From Aquimarina spinulae (GTDB taxonomy: Bacteria; Bacteroidota; Bacteroidia; Flavobacteriales; Flavobacteriaceae), in contig NZ_CALSBP010000002.1 of NCBI RefSeq assembly GCF_943373825.1, positions 3,953,890 through 4,017,889 of the forward strand: a stretch of 64,000 nucleotides of DNA. The letters run 5' to 3'. Shown piece after piece: positions 8,853-17,471 of the stretch. Position 1 is the first letter of the stretch. Each line of letters starts with the position of its first letter. The notes under the pieces were generated by a model, which made no database searches, had not been told where the DNA came from, and saw only the letters and a list, made by a program, of their open reading frames with translations. The translations under genes were made by a program, and so were the position numbers.

Positions 8853-10777
8853 TAAAGAGCTACCTTATAAATAATTCGCATAAACACGCATCTAAATGGC
8901 TAGTTTTATCTATTGATGTGTTAATTACGATCTTTAATTTCTTTTTGGCGTACGTAATTAGATTTGGAATCACGTTAAATTTTGATACCACTAATTTAAT
9001 ATACCAATTACCAATTATAGCAGGTTTATCTACCTTAAGCTTTTTAATGATAGGATCCTATAAAGGAGTGGTTAGACATACAGGAATGAGAGATGCTTAT
9101 AACCTGTTTGTTGCTGTAACTATCTTAATTAGTTTAATGGGATTTTTTATGGCATCCAGTAGATTAGCACTATTGCCAGAATTGTTAAATATTCCTGTGT
9201 CTATAATTTGCGTGCACTATTTATTAAATATTATAACACTTACTACAAGTCGTTTGATATTTAAATATTGCTACTACTATGTGAAGTCAAAAATAGGAGA
9301 AACTTCTAGAATATTGATTTATGGGGCAGGAGATTCTGGATTAATAACCCTTGCAGCGGTTACTAATGATTCAAACAGATCCTTATCTGTAGTTGGTTTT
9401 GTTGATGATAATTCTCAAAAAATTGGTAAGACAATTAATGGGATTAAGGTATATCCTTCGGGAATGATTAATCAAAGCTTTATAACAAAGAACAATATTA
9501 AGGAGATCGTTGTATCTATTCCACATATAAGTAAAAAAAGACTCTCAGAAATTTCTGATAACTTGCTTAAGCTAAAGGTTACCGTTAAAATAATACCCGC
9601 AGTAAATGATTGGATTGATGGTAAATTAAAGGTTTCTCAAATTAAAGAAATTCAAATAGAAGACTTATTAGAAAGAGCTCCTATTAGTATGGATAATCAG
9701 AATATCACACAAGAACTTAATGATAAAGTGATTTTGATAACAGGAGCAGCTGGATCAATAGGAAGTGAAATAGTAAGACAAGCTTCATATTATAGCTATA
9801 GACATCTTGTTTTGGTTGATCAGGCAGAATCCCCTTTATATGATTTACAACAAGAGCTTTTAAGTAAAGGAGTAACCAATTTTACGCCTATTGTTGCTGA
9901 TATAAGAGACCATCAAAGAGTAGAAACTATATTTGAAAAGTATAGACCTAATATGGTTTTTCATGCAGCAGCATATAAGCATGTACCTCTAATGGAGAAT
10001 AATCCTTGTGAGGCAATTAAAATTAATGTACTTGGAACCAGGAAACTTGCAGATTTGTCATCTGAGTTTGGTGTAGATAAGTTTGTTTTTGTATCTACAG
10101 ATAAAGCAGTGAACCCTACCAATGTGATGGGAGCAACCAAGAGAGTTGCCGAAATGTATATAAAATGTATTAATGGAACCAGTAATACTAAATTTATTAC
10201 CACTAGATTCGGAAATGTACTGGGATCGAATGGATCTGTTATTCCATTATTTAAAAAACAAATCCAAAAAGGAGGGCCATTAACAGTTACTCATAAAGAT
10301 GTAACTCGCTTTTTTATGACTATACCAGAAGCTTCTCAATTGGTTATAGAAGCAGGAACAATGGGTAATGGAGGCGAAATATTTATCTTTGATATGGGAG
10401 AATCTGTAAAGATTTTTGACCTTGCAAAGAAAATGATACGATTATCTGGCCTTAGATATCCAGAAGATATAGATATAAAAATAACAGGCCTTAGACCTGG
10501 AGAGAAATTGTATGAAGAACTCCTGGCTGATACAGAAAATACGTTACCAACCTATCACAAGAAAATAATGATAAGTAGATTTGATGATAATGATTGTGTA
10601 TTGGTAAAAGATAAAATTGATGACCTTTGTATTATGAATTTACTAAGCCAGGATCATCAAATTGTAGGAAAATTAAAAGAGATAGTTCCAGAATTTATCT
10701 CCAATAATTCTACCTTCGAAAGTATTGATAAAATTAATAAGAAAAGTATTCAAGGTAAGCGAGAAGTTCTTGCATAG
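8849..10777 (+). CDS. Membrane-bound nucleotide-sugar 4,6-dehydratase (CapD/WbpM/PglF type)
   Basis: 642 residues. Four N-terminal membrane helices (residues about 15-140) are followed by a CoA-binding-like Rossmann region and then the extended SDR domain: LITGAAGSIGSEIVRQ near residue 300, AAYKHVPLMENNP, and the catalytic STDKAVNPTNVMGATK with Lys replacing the usual Tyr, as in CapD/WbpM. The reaction is UDP-GlcNAc to UDP-4-keto-6-deoxy sugar with or without 5-epimerisation. The length and plan match WbpM and PglF. Its ATG overlaps the stop of the aminotransferase gene, showing coupled expression and pathway order. Confidence 0.9.
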   Translation: MIKSYLINNSHKHASKWLVLSIDVLITIFNFFLAYVIRFGITLNFDTTNLIYQLPIIAGLSTLSFLMIGSYKGVVRHTGMRDAYNLFVAVTILISLMGFFMASSRLALLPELLNIPVSIICVHYLLNIITLTTSRLIFKYCYYYVKSKIGETSRILIYGAGDSGLITLAAVTNDSNRSLSVVGFVDDNSQKIGKTINGIKVYPSGMINQSFITKNNIKEIVVSIPHISKKRLSEISDNLLKLKVTVKIIPAVNDWIDGKLKVSQIKEIQIEDLLERAPISMDNQNITQELNDKVILITGAAGSIGSEIVRQASYYSYRHLVLVDQAESPLYDLQQELLSKGVTNFTPIVADIRDHQRVETIFEKYRPNMVFHAAAYKHVPLMENNPCEAIKINVLGTRKLADLSSEFGVDKFVFVSTDKAVNPTNVMGATKRVAEMYIKCINGTSNTKFITTRFGNVLGSNGSVIPLFKKQIQKGGPLTVTHKDVTRFFMTIPEASQLVIEAGTMGNGGEIFIFDMGESVKIFDLAKKMIRLSGLRYPEDIDIKITGLRPGEKLYEELLADTENTLPTYHKKIMISRFDDNDCVLVKDKIDDLCIMNLLSQDHQIVGKLKEIVPEFISNNSTFESIDKINKKSIQGKREVLA

Positions 10778-10798
10778 AGCTTGATGTAACAAAATAGT

Positions 10799-10908
10799 AG
10801 GTATTATATAGTAAGGGAAAAAATACCTTCAAAACATTTTAGTAAGAAGAGATAGGCTTGTTTAGGGGAATAAACTTGCCTAAATGTTTTATGGTGTTCT
10901 TTTAGAAC
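10799..10908 (+). repeat. Three consecutive inverted repeats between dehydratase and wza-like genes
   Basis: Hairpin 1: AGGTATT 10799-10805 with AATACCT 10822-10828. Hairpin 2: outer arms AAAACATTT 10831-10839 and AAATGTTTT 10882-10890, inner arms AGGC/GCCT (10854-10857, 10878-10881) and GTTTA/TAAAC (10860-10864, 10871-10875) around a GGGGAA loop. Hairpin 3: GTTCT-TTT-AGAAC at 10896-10908. None has a strong T-tract, so they are not clear terminators; they may be a structured RNA or an mRNA processing or attenuation region upstream of a second promoter. Confidence 0.5.
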
Positions 10909-10946
10909 GCGTGAAAGGAAAATAGTATAGATAAAGCAAAATCTTA

Positions 10947-10975
10947 TTGCTAAACTAAATAAAGTTATATTTTTG
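10947..10975 (+). promoter_or_regulatory. Bacteroidota-type promoter for wza-wzc genes
   Basis: TTG at 10947-10949, an 18-base spacer, and TATTTTTG at 10968-10975, a full match to TAnnTTTG. It is 38 bases before the ATG at 11014. Confidence 0.6.
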
Positions 10976-11013
10976 TAACTCTATTAATAGGCTTACTTAT
11001 AAAGTATTAAAAT

Positions 11014-11802
11014 ATGCGATGTAGATTTTTGTTATTATTTGTGGTATTAATATCAGTTTTTTCCTGTAAAGTACCTGAAAATGTGGTTTATTTTCAAAAT
11101 TCTGCAAATTTGGAGAAGATTTCTTCTACAAATTCTTTCACCTCTATTTTTAAAGTTGATGATATCGTTGGGATACTGGTTTCTGCAGCAGATATGGATG
11201 CAGCAAGACCATTTAATTTAATGCAAAGTTCTTCTATGTCACTAGGAGAAGGCGGAGGAGGAAATGCAGTAAGTTCTGCAGGATCAGGTGAACCTACGTA
11301 CCTAATAAACGAAGAAGGAAATATTGATTTTCCTGTTTTGGGAGAGCTAAAAATTGCTGGCCTAACTCGAATCGAGGTTAAGGAAATGATTAAAGAAAAG
11401 CTAAAAATTTATATCAATGATCCTATAGTAAGTGTACGGCTTAAAAATTTTAAGATTACCGTTATGGGAGAAGTATCAAGACCTGGTTCTTATACAATAC
11501 CCAATGAAAGAATTACTATTATTGAAGCCCTTGGTTTAGCGGGAGATATGACTATTAAAGGAAGAAGAGAAAACCTAATGGTGATTAGAGAAAATGAAGG
11601 AGTAAATACATATCATCGTGTAGATCTTACTTCTAAATCAATTTTTGAATCCCCTGTATATTATCTGGCACAAAATGACGTTGTTTATGTTGAGCCAAAT
11701 AACTCAAGAATAAAAGAATCCAAAACACGTGATAACACCCTTGGTGTCATTATTAGTATTGTTGGTGTAATTATATCTGTAGTAACTCTAGTTGTAAGAT
11801 AA
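11014..11802 (+). CDS. Polysaccharide export outer-membrane lipoprotein (Wza-like)
   Basis: 262 residues. The N terminus is a lipoprotein signal with lipobox FSC at Cys18. A Poly_export domain follows (YLINEEGNIDFPVLGELKIA) and then one SLBB domain (ITVMGEVSRPGSYTIPNERI). The C terminus has a hydrophobic helix (TLGVIISIVGVIISVVTLVV) like the amphipathic pore helix of Wza. It is the outer-membrane channel for capsule or exopolysaccharide. It is shorter than E. coli Wza (379 residues), as usual for this phylum. The Wzc-like gene begins eight bases downstream. Confidence 0.9.
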   Translation: MRCRFLLLFVVLISVFSCKVPENVVYFQNSANLEKISSTNSFTSIFKVDDIVGILVSAADMDAARPFNLMQSSSMSLGEGGGGNAVSSAGSGEPTYLINEEGNIDFPVLGELKIAGLTRIEVKEMIKEKLKIYINDPIVSVRLKNFKITVMGEVSRPGSYTIPNERITIIEALGLAGDMTIKGRRENLMVIRENEGVNTYHRVDLTSKSIFESPVYYLAQNDVVYVEPNNSRIKESKTRDNTLGVIISIVGVIISVVTLVVR

Positions 11803-11809
11803 TAAGTAT

Positions 11810-12346
11810 ATGATTTCTAATACTAATAATACCCCTACGAAGAATACTAATTTTGATTCATCTTCTGGATTTAGTTTTAATCTTAGAGATCAAATTTTAA
11901 AATACCTTAAACGTTGGTATTGGTTTGTATTAAGTGTCTTTATTTTTGTTAGTTTGGCGTATCTTAAAGTAAGGTATACAATTCCTCAATATAATGTGTC
12001 TTCTAGTATTGTGATCTCTCAGGATGAAAGTATGGGTGAATCAGAGTTGTCGGCATTTAAAGATCTTGGTTTATTGGATGATGGGCAGAATAAAATTGAA
12101 AATGAGATTCAAATTTTAAAATCAAGAACGTTATTAACTAATGTAGTTAATAATTTAAAACTTAATGTTCGATATTTTAGTGAAGGAAGAATTCTAGAAG
12201 TAGAGAATTACCCAAAATCACTTATTGAAATTAATTTTTTATCAGATGATTCTATTGTACATAAAAAATCAAAAGTTTTTCATGTGCAAATTGATTCTGA
12301 CACCTCTTTCTCGTTTTTAGATGAAAAAAAAACAAAAAGTAAGTAA
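11810..12346 (+). CDS. Wzc-like chain-length protein, N-terminal fragment (frameshifted)
   Basis: 178 residues. It has the first membrane helix of a Wzz/Wzc protein (WYWFVLSVFIFVSLAYLKV, residues 34-52) and the start of the periplasmic Wzz domain (YTIPQYNVSSSIVI). The frame ends soon after a run of nine A (12324-12332). Reading with eight A would continue directly into the next frame without a stop, giving one protein of about 787 residues, the normal size of a Wzc-type tyrosine autokinase. As it stands, the fragment lacks most of the periplasmic domain, the second helix and the kinase. This is a real frameshift, a phase-variable tract, or a homopolymer sequencing error. Confidence 0.8.
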   Translation: MISNTNNTPTKNTNFDSSSGFSFNLRDQILKYLKRWYWFVLSVFIFVSLAYLKVRYTIPQYNVSSSIVISQDESMGESELSAFKDLGLLDDGQNKIENEIQILKSRTLLTNVVNNLKLNVRYFSEGRILEVENYPKSLIEINFLSDDSIVHKKSKVFHVQIDSDTSFSFLDEKKTKSK

Positions 12347-14171
12347 CCATTCCTTCGGAAATACTATTAGTACTAGTATTGGTGATATTATTATTACTCC
12401 AAGTATGGATACTATGAATGCTAGTATTGGTAAAATCATCAAAATTGTAGTAACGCCAGTAAAGTTTGTTGCCGAGTCATATAGAAATAGATTATCTATT
12501 ATTTCGGTTAAAAATTCGGCAATTGTTAGATTGTCGTTAAACGACCCGGTCAAGGAAAAAGCAAAAGATATTATTAATAACCTTGTAGAAGAATACAACA
12601 AGGCAACTATAGAAAATAAAAAACAAGCTTCGGCAAGAACTGCTGATTTTATAAATGATCGTTTAGAGCTTATTTCAGGAGATTTGACCCAAGTAGATGA
12701 TCAAGCGGCAACGTATCAATCGAGTAGAGGATTAACTAGTAGTGATGTGGCAGTTCAAGCTCAACAGTTTTCAGATTTAGATACAAAAAACTCTCAAGAA
12801 ATAGCACGGCTAAACACACAGCTATATTTTATAGAATCGATGCGAAAGTTTGTGCTTAGCCAAGATGGTAAGTTTGATCTTGTACCACAATCTAATTCTG
12901 GATTTAGTGATCCAACAGTTGCTACTACGATATCAAGATATAATGGATTAATTCTTCAGAGACAACGTTTATTAAAAACTTCGAGTATAAAGAATCCAGT
13001 TGTTGTAAATATAGATCAACAAATTGGTGGATTAAGACAAGTTCTAACAGGAAGTTTAAATAGCCTTAAAAACTCTATCAATGGGCAATTACGAAGCTTA
13101 AATACCCAGAATCAATATTTTGGAGGTCAAATATATAGCGCACCAACACGACAGAAAGATATTAGAGCTATAGAGCGGGAACAGACCATAAAAGAACAAT
13201 TATATCTTTATCTACTTCAAAAAAGAGAAGAAGCAGAGATAAAGAGTCATATTACGCTTTCTAATGCCAGAGTAATCGATAAAGCGTCTACATTGGGATC
13301 ATATCCAGTATCTCCAAATAAGAAAACAATATATGCAGGAGCTTTCTTTCTTGGTTTGATATTGCCTTTTCTTATTATTTATACCTCAGATTTGTTAAAT
13401 GTAAAAGTAAGTTCTAGAGAAGACCTCGAAAAAGTACTTTCTATGCCAATTATTGGGTCTATACCAAAGGTGAAATCCAAAAATAAAATAATGATTTCGC
13501 AAAATGATAGATCAGGAATAGCAGAAGCATTTAGGATCTTAAGAACAAATTTAGACTTCTTAATGGCAGGAATTAACAAAACTAAAGGAAAAGTTATTTT
13601 TGTTACCTCTACTATTTCTGGAGAAGGAAAGACTTTAATCTCTTCAAACTTGGCTAAAACTTTAGCCATTTCAGGAAAAAAAGTAGCCTTTTTGGGTACG
13701 GATTTAAGAGATCCTAAATTTCATAAGTTTTTTGATCTACCTAATGGGAAAGATTCTAAAGGACTTACTAATTTTATAATGAATGATGAATTAACTCCAG
13801 AAGATATCATATATAAATATAAAAAAGAAGATGCATTTGATATTGTACCATCTGGAGCAATACCACCTAACCCTGCAGAACTTTTAATGCAAGAAAGAGT
13901 AAATGTAATGTTTAAGTATCTAGAAGAACACTACGATTATATTATTGTAGATACTGCTCCTGTTAGCCTTGTAACCGATACGCTTTTAATAGCAAAACAC
14001 GCAGATTTAAGTATTTATATAGTAAGAGAAAATTACTCTGATAAAAGAGTATTACAGGTTCCAGAAAATTTCTATAGAGAAAAACGTTTACCAAATATTG
14101 CAGTTTTACTTAATGCAGCTGGTAATAAGACTGGTTATAACTATGGATACGGTTATGGAAAAAAGAATTAA
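12321..14171 (+). CDS. Wzc-like tyrosine autokinase, C-terminal fragment (frameshifted)
   Basis: 616 residues if started at the ATG at 12321, which lies inside the A-rich slippage site. It contains the coiled-coil periplasmic region, the second membrane helix (IYAGAFFLGLILPFLIIYTS) and a BY-kinase domain: Walker A TISGEGKTLISSN, Walker A' GTDLRDPKF, Walker B YIIVDTAPVSL, and a C-terminal tyrosine cluster YNYGYGYGKKN, the autophosphorylation sites. The kinase governs polymer length and export with Wza. Alone, this fragment lacks the first membrane helix. It converges on the PHP phosphatase gene, overlapping it by three bases. Confidence 0.85.
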   Translation: MKKKQKVSNHSFGNTISTSIGDIIITPSMDTMNASIGKIIKIVVTPVKFVAESYRNRLSIISVKNSAIVRLSLNDPVKEKAKDIINNLVEEYNKATIENKKQASARTADFINDRLELISGDLTQVDDQAATYQSSRGLTSSDVAVQAQQFSDLDTKNSQEIARLNTQLYFIESMRKFVLSQDGKFDLVPQSNSGFSDPTVATTISRYNGLILQRQRLLKTSSIKNPVVVNIDQQIGGLRQVLTGSLNSLKNSINGQLRSLNTQNQYFGGQIYSAPTRQKDIRAIEREQTIKEQLYLYLLQKREEAEIKSHITLSNARVIDKASTLGSYPVSPNKKTIYAGAFFLGLILPFLIIYTSDLLNVKVSSREDLEKVLSMPIIGSIPKVKSKNKIMISQNDRSGIAEAFRILRTNLDFLMAGINKTKGKVIFVTSTISGEGKTLISSNLAKTLAISGKKVAFLGTDLRDPKFHKFFDLPNGKDSKGLTNFIMNDELTPEDIIYKYKKEDAFDIVPSGAIPPNPAELLMQERVNVMFKYLEEHYDYIIVDTAPVSLVTDTLLIAKHADLSIYIVRENYSDKRVLQVPENFYREKRLPNIAVLLNAAGNKTGYNYGYGYGKKN

Positions 14172-14906
14172 GAAAATTCGATATTATTTTTCATTAATGA
14201 AGTAATCTTTTTAGCAATTTTAAAATCAAATCCTTTCTCAAGAACTTCTAATTGATGATAATTATGGATATCTGTACCCGTAAAATCAATATAGTCCTGA
14301 TCTATCAGTTTTTTTTGTAAAAGATTTGATTTGCTCACCATAATATCCAGATATTGATAATAGGTTAACCTGAAATAGAAACCCTGATGCTTTTAACTCA
14401 TCATATTTTTTTAGATCATCTTGATAAAAAGTATATCGCTCTGGATGTGCCAAAATAGGAATGTATCCTGCTAATTTAATTTCGAATAAGATTTCATTTA
14501 GATTAATAGGAGGGGCAAAAGTAGACATTTCGACCAGGATATAATTTTGGTGTAATGGTAAAATATCATTGTTTTTTATACGCTTATAAAACAAATCGTC
14601 CATCATATATTCTGCACTTGCCTGTAATTCGATTTTTGTTATTCCCAAAGGAACAAGAACATCTTTGAGCTTTTTTAAATTACTAGTTATAGTTTGCGAA
14701 GAATTTGGCCATATATCTTGCATTATATGAGGAGTAGTAATTACTTTTTTAAAACCAAAATTTTCAAATTGCTCAAGGATATATCCCGATTGATAAATTG
14801 TCTTTACTCCATCATCAATACCCGGAAGTAAATGTGAATGAATATCAATGTAACCATCGGGTACAATTTCTTTAAAAGGAACCTCTTTTTTTGATAAGAA
14901 CCGCAA
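14168..14906 (-). pseudogene. CpsB/YwqE-like PHP tyrosine-protein phosphatase, frameshifted near the C terminus
   Basis: The intact frame runs from 14906 to 14286 (206 residues) and shows the PHP metal sites DIHSHLLPGIDDG, TTPHI and HPERY. At a run of eight A on the coding strand (14309-14316) the frame shifts and ends after TDRSGLY. With seven A it would read on as KKLIDQDYIDFTGTDIHNYH and stop at 14168-14170, giving about 245 residues, the usual size. The lost tail holds the last metal ligands (GTDIH), so the short product should be inactive. The enzyme normally dephosphorylates the neighbouring Wzc-like kinase. Phase variation or a sequencing error are both possible. Confidence 0.8.
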
Positions 14907-15016
14907 TTTGATTTTTGTTTTGGGGTGAACGTAAAATAAAATATATCTGTTATAATAACATTATTAGTGCATTATAACAAATAAAATGTAAAAATATAGA
15001 TTTATTATACATAAAA

Positions 15017-15048
15017 AACTGTTTAAGAATAGAGATTCTTAAACAGTT
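15017..15048 (-). terminator. Rho-independent terminator after the GIN-domain gene
   Basis: Perfect 14-base stem (AACTGTTTAAGAAT 15017-15030, loop AGAG, ATTCTTAAACAGTT 15035-15048). On the minus strand it is followed by a run of T (15011-15018 complement), placed 27 bases past the stop of the gene at 15075. Confidence 0.8.
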
Positions 15049-15074
15049 TGATGTATTTAATAGTTATCTTAATA

Positions 15075-15809
15075 CTATCTTTTTGTAATATCTCCTGATC
15101 CAGATACTTTTTTATCTTCTTTTTGAGGGTCTCCTTTATAAAATATATCACCAGATCCAGATACACGAGCCTTTAAGTAGGTAGTAGCCATTACTTCAAT
15201 ATCACCAGACCCAGATACGGTTGCTGTTACATTTTTTGCATTTAAGTCATACGCAGAAAGGTCTCCAGAACCAGATACATTTCCGTTAAAACTACCGGTA
15301 CTTCCTTTTAATACCAGATCACCAGATCCAGATACTTGTCCCCATATGTTTTCGGCATCAACAACAAGTTGAATATCACCAGACCCAGATACTCCGGTTT
15401 TAAAATCAGAAGCCTTAATTGTATCAGAACTATACACATCTCCCGATCCTGATAATGTAACTTGAGTTAGATCTTTAAAAGGAACAGTAATAATTAGTTT
15501 TTTTCCTACAGAAGGTTTTAGATAAAACCCTTTTTTCACATAAATTCTAAGAGCATCTCCTTGGATCTCGGTTACTATATAATCAATAAGGTTACTTTCT
15601 CCTTTGATTGTGATTTTTCCTTCTGTACCAGATATTAAGGATACATCCAAACTTCCTTTTACTTTTACTTGATCATAGTCTGATGTCGATCTGTTTTTGG
15701 TAATAGAATTGCCATTACCATTAATTTTTTTCCCATTTCCCCACCATTGTGCTTGTAAAGAAGTTATACTGCATAATGTAAGTCCTATAATAAATGCTGC
15801 TGTTCTCAT
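15075..15809 (-). CDS. Secreted GIN-head-domain (DUF2807) protein with SGSGD repeats
   Basis: 244 residues with a signal peptide ending ITSLQAQ. The mature protein is a DUF2807/GIN domain: DYDQVKVKGSLDVSLISG at the start, then seven copies of SGSGD(I/L/V) spaced about 16-25 residues apart, which are the turns of a right-handed beta-helix. The function of the family is unknown; members sit on the cell surface or in the periplasm. It is the last gene of a sigma factor operon (start 29 bases after the gene before it), so it is probably part of an envelope-stress response. Confidence 0.85.
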   Translation of the reverse strand: MRTAAFIIGLTLCSITSLQAQWWGNGKKINGNGNSITKNRSTSDYDQVKVKGSLDVSLISGTEGKITIKGESNLIDYIVTEIQGDALRIYVKKGFYLKPSVGKKLIITVPFKDLTQVTLSGSGDVYSSDTIKASDFKTGVSGSGDIQLVVDAENIWGQVSGSGDLVLKGSTGSFNGNVSGSGDLSAYDLNAKNVTATVSGSGDIEVMATTYLKARVSGSGDIFYKGDPQKEDKKVSGSGDITKR

Positions 15810-15838
15810 TGTATTGATGTATTAATGTTTTGTATATA

Positions 15839-16930
15839 TTAGTTTTTTCTTAATTTGATTCCACCATAACTAGAGGTAATATTAATTGCTTTACCACTAT
15901 TAGCTTGGCCACTATACCCTTGATAATCTTTTTTAGAATCCTTAACGTATTTCTTTTGTACGTTTATACTTTCATCTAGTTTAATACCTCCATATGAAGT
16001 CTTAATTGCAAAATCAAAGGTGCATCCATCTTCATATCCAATATTAACGCTGGTATAATCTGTTTTAATTGTTACGTTTTTGAAGGTTGGCTGTAGCGAA
16101 CGAACTTCGATAGACCCATAATCAGAATCAATGCTTAGTTCTTCAGAAATACTCCCAAATTTTGTATTAACATAATCTGAATGTCCTATGATTTTACCGC
16201 CATTTTCTATTCGAATCCCGCCATAATCGCAGTTATAGTTTAAGTTTTTTATCGATTTAAATTTTGACTGTGTATAATCTGCATTAAGATCAATCTTATC
16301 ACCGTTGCCAACTTCAAAATCAGAATAGTCTGCATTGATTTTTCCATTTTTCATGTAAGAAATAGTACTGTTATTAGTATAATCTATGTTGATGTAATTG
16401 TTATCGCCTAATAGTTCTCCGATAATAATTTGACCATAATCGCAATTAATTTTAGCATTACCTTTTATCTTATCCAAAGTGATGCTTCCGTAATCATTAT
16501 TAAAATCTACACTATTAGTTACAGGAACTTTTACGGTATAATTGATTTTCATATTCATATTGTTGTTCCATCCGCTAGTCCATTTATCCCACCAGGAGCT
16601 ATTATTTTTATTAAAAGTGGTTTTGGCAGTAACCATTTGAGAAGAAGAATCAAACTCGACATCGATAGATTCTAGTTTTTTGATCACTTTTTCTTCATTG
16701 TTTCCACTTACTTTAATGGTAATTTCCATAACGATTCGATTTTCATTCCAGGAAGTAATATCCAGGTTACCATAATCATTACTAATTTTTAATAACGCAT
16801 CTGCGTTAACCGAGAAGTCTTTTTTTAATGTTTTTTCTTTGGTATATTTTCCTTTCAGATCTCCATTATTGGCTAATGCCAAAGCAGGAATCATCAATAA
16901 GAGGATTATATTATAGTATAAAGTTTTCAT
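15839..16930 (-). CDS. Secreted DUF4097-like beta-repeat protein
   Basis: 363 residues with a signal peptide (LLLMIPALALA). After a region ISNDYGNLDITSWNENRIVM typical of DUF4097 adhesin-like proteins, it carries about a dozen short repeats with the core (N/C/S/A)DYG or DYT/DYS followed by an alternating hydrophobic strand (NDYGSITL, CDYGQIII, CDYGGIRI, SDYGSIEV, TSYGGIKL, SSYGGIKL). This predicts a long beta-solenoid. Its start overlaps the end of the anti-sigma factor gene by 20 bases, so the two are co-translated. The role is unknown; it may be the envelope target or sensor of this sigma system. Confidence 0.8.
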   Translation of the reverse strand: MKTLYYNIILLLMIPALALANNGDLKGKYTKEKTLKKDFSVNADALLKISNDYGNLDITSWNENRIVMEITIKVSGNNEEKVIKKLESIDVEFDSSSQMVTAKTTFNKNNSSWWDKWTSGWNNNMNMKINYTVKVPVTNSVDFNNDYGSITLDKIKGNAKINCDYGQIIIGELLGDNNYINIDYTNNSTISYMKNGKINADYSDFEVGNGDKIDLNADYTQSKFKSIKNLNYNCDYGGIRIENGGKIIGHSDYVNTKFGSISEELSIDSDYGSIEVRSLQPTFKNVTIKTDYTSVNIGYEDGCTFDFAIKTSYGGIKLDESINVQKKYVKDSKKDYQGYSGQANSGKAINITSSYGGIKLRKN

Positions 16931-17471
16931 TTTCTGATAATTTAAATTCGTTAATGCTGTTAATTTTTTGAAGTACTTCGTCTAATAAATTTGCACGTTT
17001 CTGAAAGTTCTTAATCATAGCGCTAATTACACGTTTATCGTTTCCACTTTGAAAAAGATCTTTTTTAAGTGTTTCATAATCAGATTCCAGTTTTTCTAAT
17101 TGATTCATTGCATCCAAAACCAATTCTTTGGTTTCTATAGAAGAAACTTTATCGATTTCTTCGAGTTGCAATTGAATAGCAGAGGTAAAAAAGCTTTGAG
17201 TTTCCTCCATTTGAGGAGAAACATTTGCCAGATCTACTTCTTCTTTTGGACTAAACATAAAAGTCATTGCTGCCATTCCAAATACTATAGCAATCGAAGC
17301 AGCTATTGCAAGTGGTTTATACCAATTTACCTTTTTAGGCTGCAATTGTACAACTTTGTTTTGTTGCTGCAACTTTTCTAAAAACCGCATTTGGTGATTA
17401 GCAGAAGGTTCATGTATGTCTAATTGATCTTGCATACGTTTAAATAACTTTTCTATTTTATCGGTACTCAT
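16911..17471 (-). CDS. Membrane anti-sigma factor-like protein
   Basis: 186 residues from the ATG at 17471, which overlaps the sigma factor stop as ATGA. The longer frame upstream runs inside the sigma gene and is not needed. An N-terminal cytoplasmic region of about 48 residues is followed by one membrane helix (LAIAASIAIVFGMAAMTFMF) and a periplasmic helical region of about 110 residues, the plan of a zinc-free anti-sigma factor. No named anti-sigma domain is obvious. Position and coupling, rather than sequence, support the role. Confidence 0.8.
   Translation of the reverse strand: MSTDKIEKLFKRMQDQLDIHEPSANHQMRFLEKLQQQNKVVQLQPKKVNWYKPLAIAASIAIVFGMAAMTFMFSPKEEVDLANVSPQMEETQSFFTSAIQLQLEEIDKVSSIETKELVLDAMNQLEKLESDYETLKKDLFQSGNDKRVISAMIKNFQKRANLLDEVLQKINSINEFKLSENENFIL

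Noticed and set aside
15101..15480. The repeated SGSGD DNA as a CRISPR-like or satellite array
   Set aside because: The repeats are in frame, imperfect, unevenly spaced and fully inside a coding sequence with a signal peptide.
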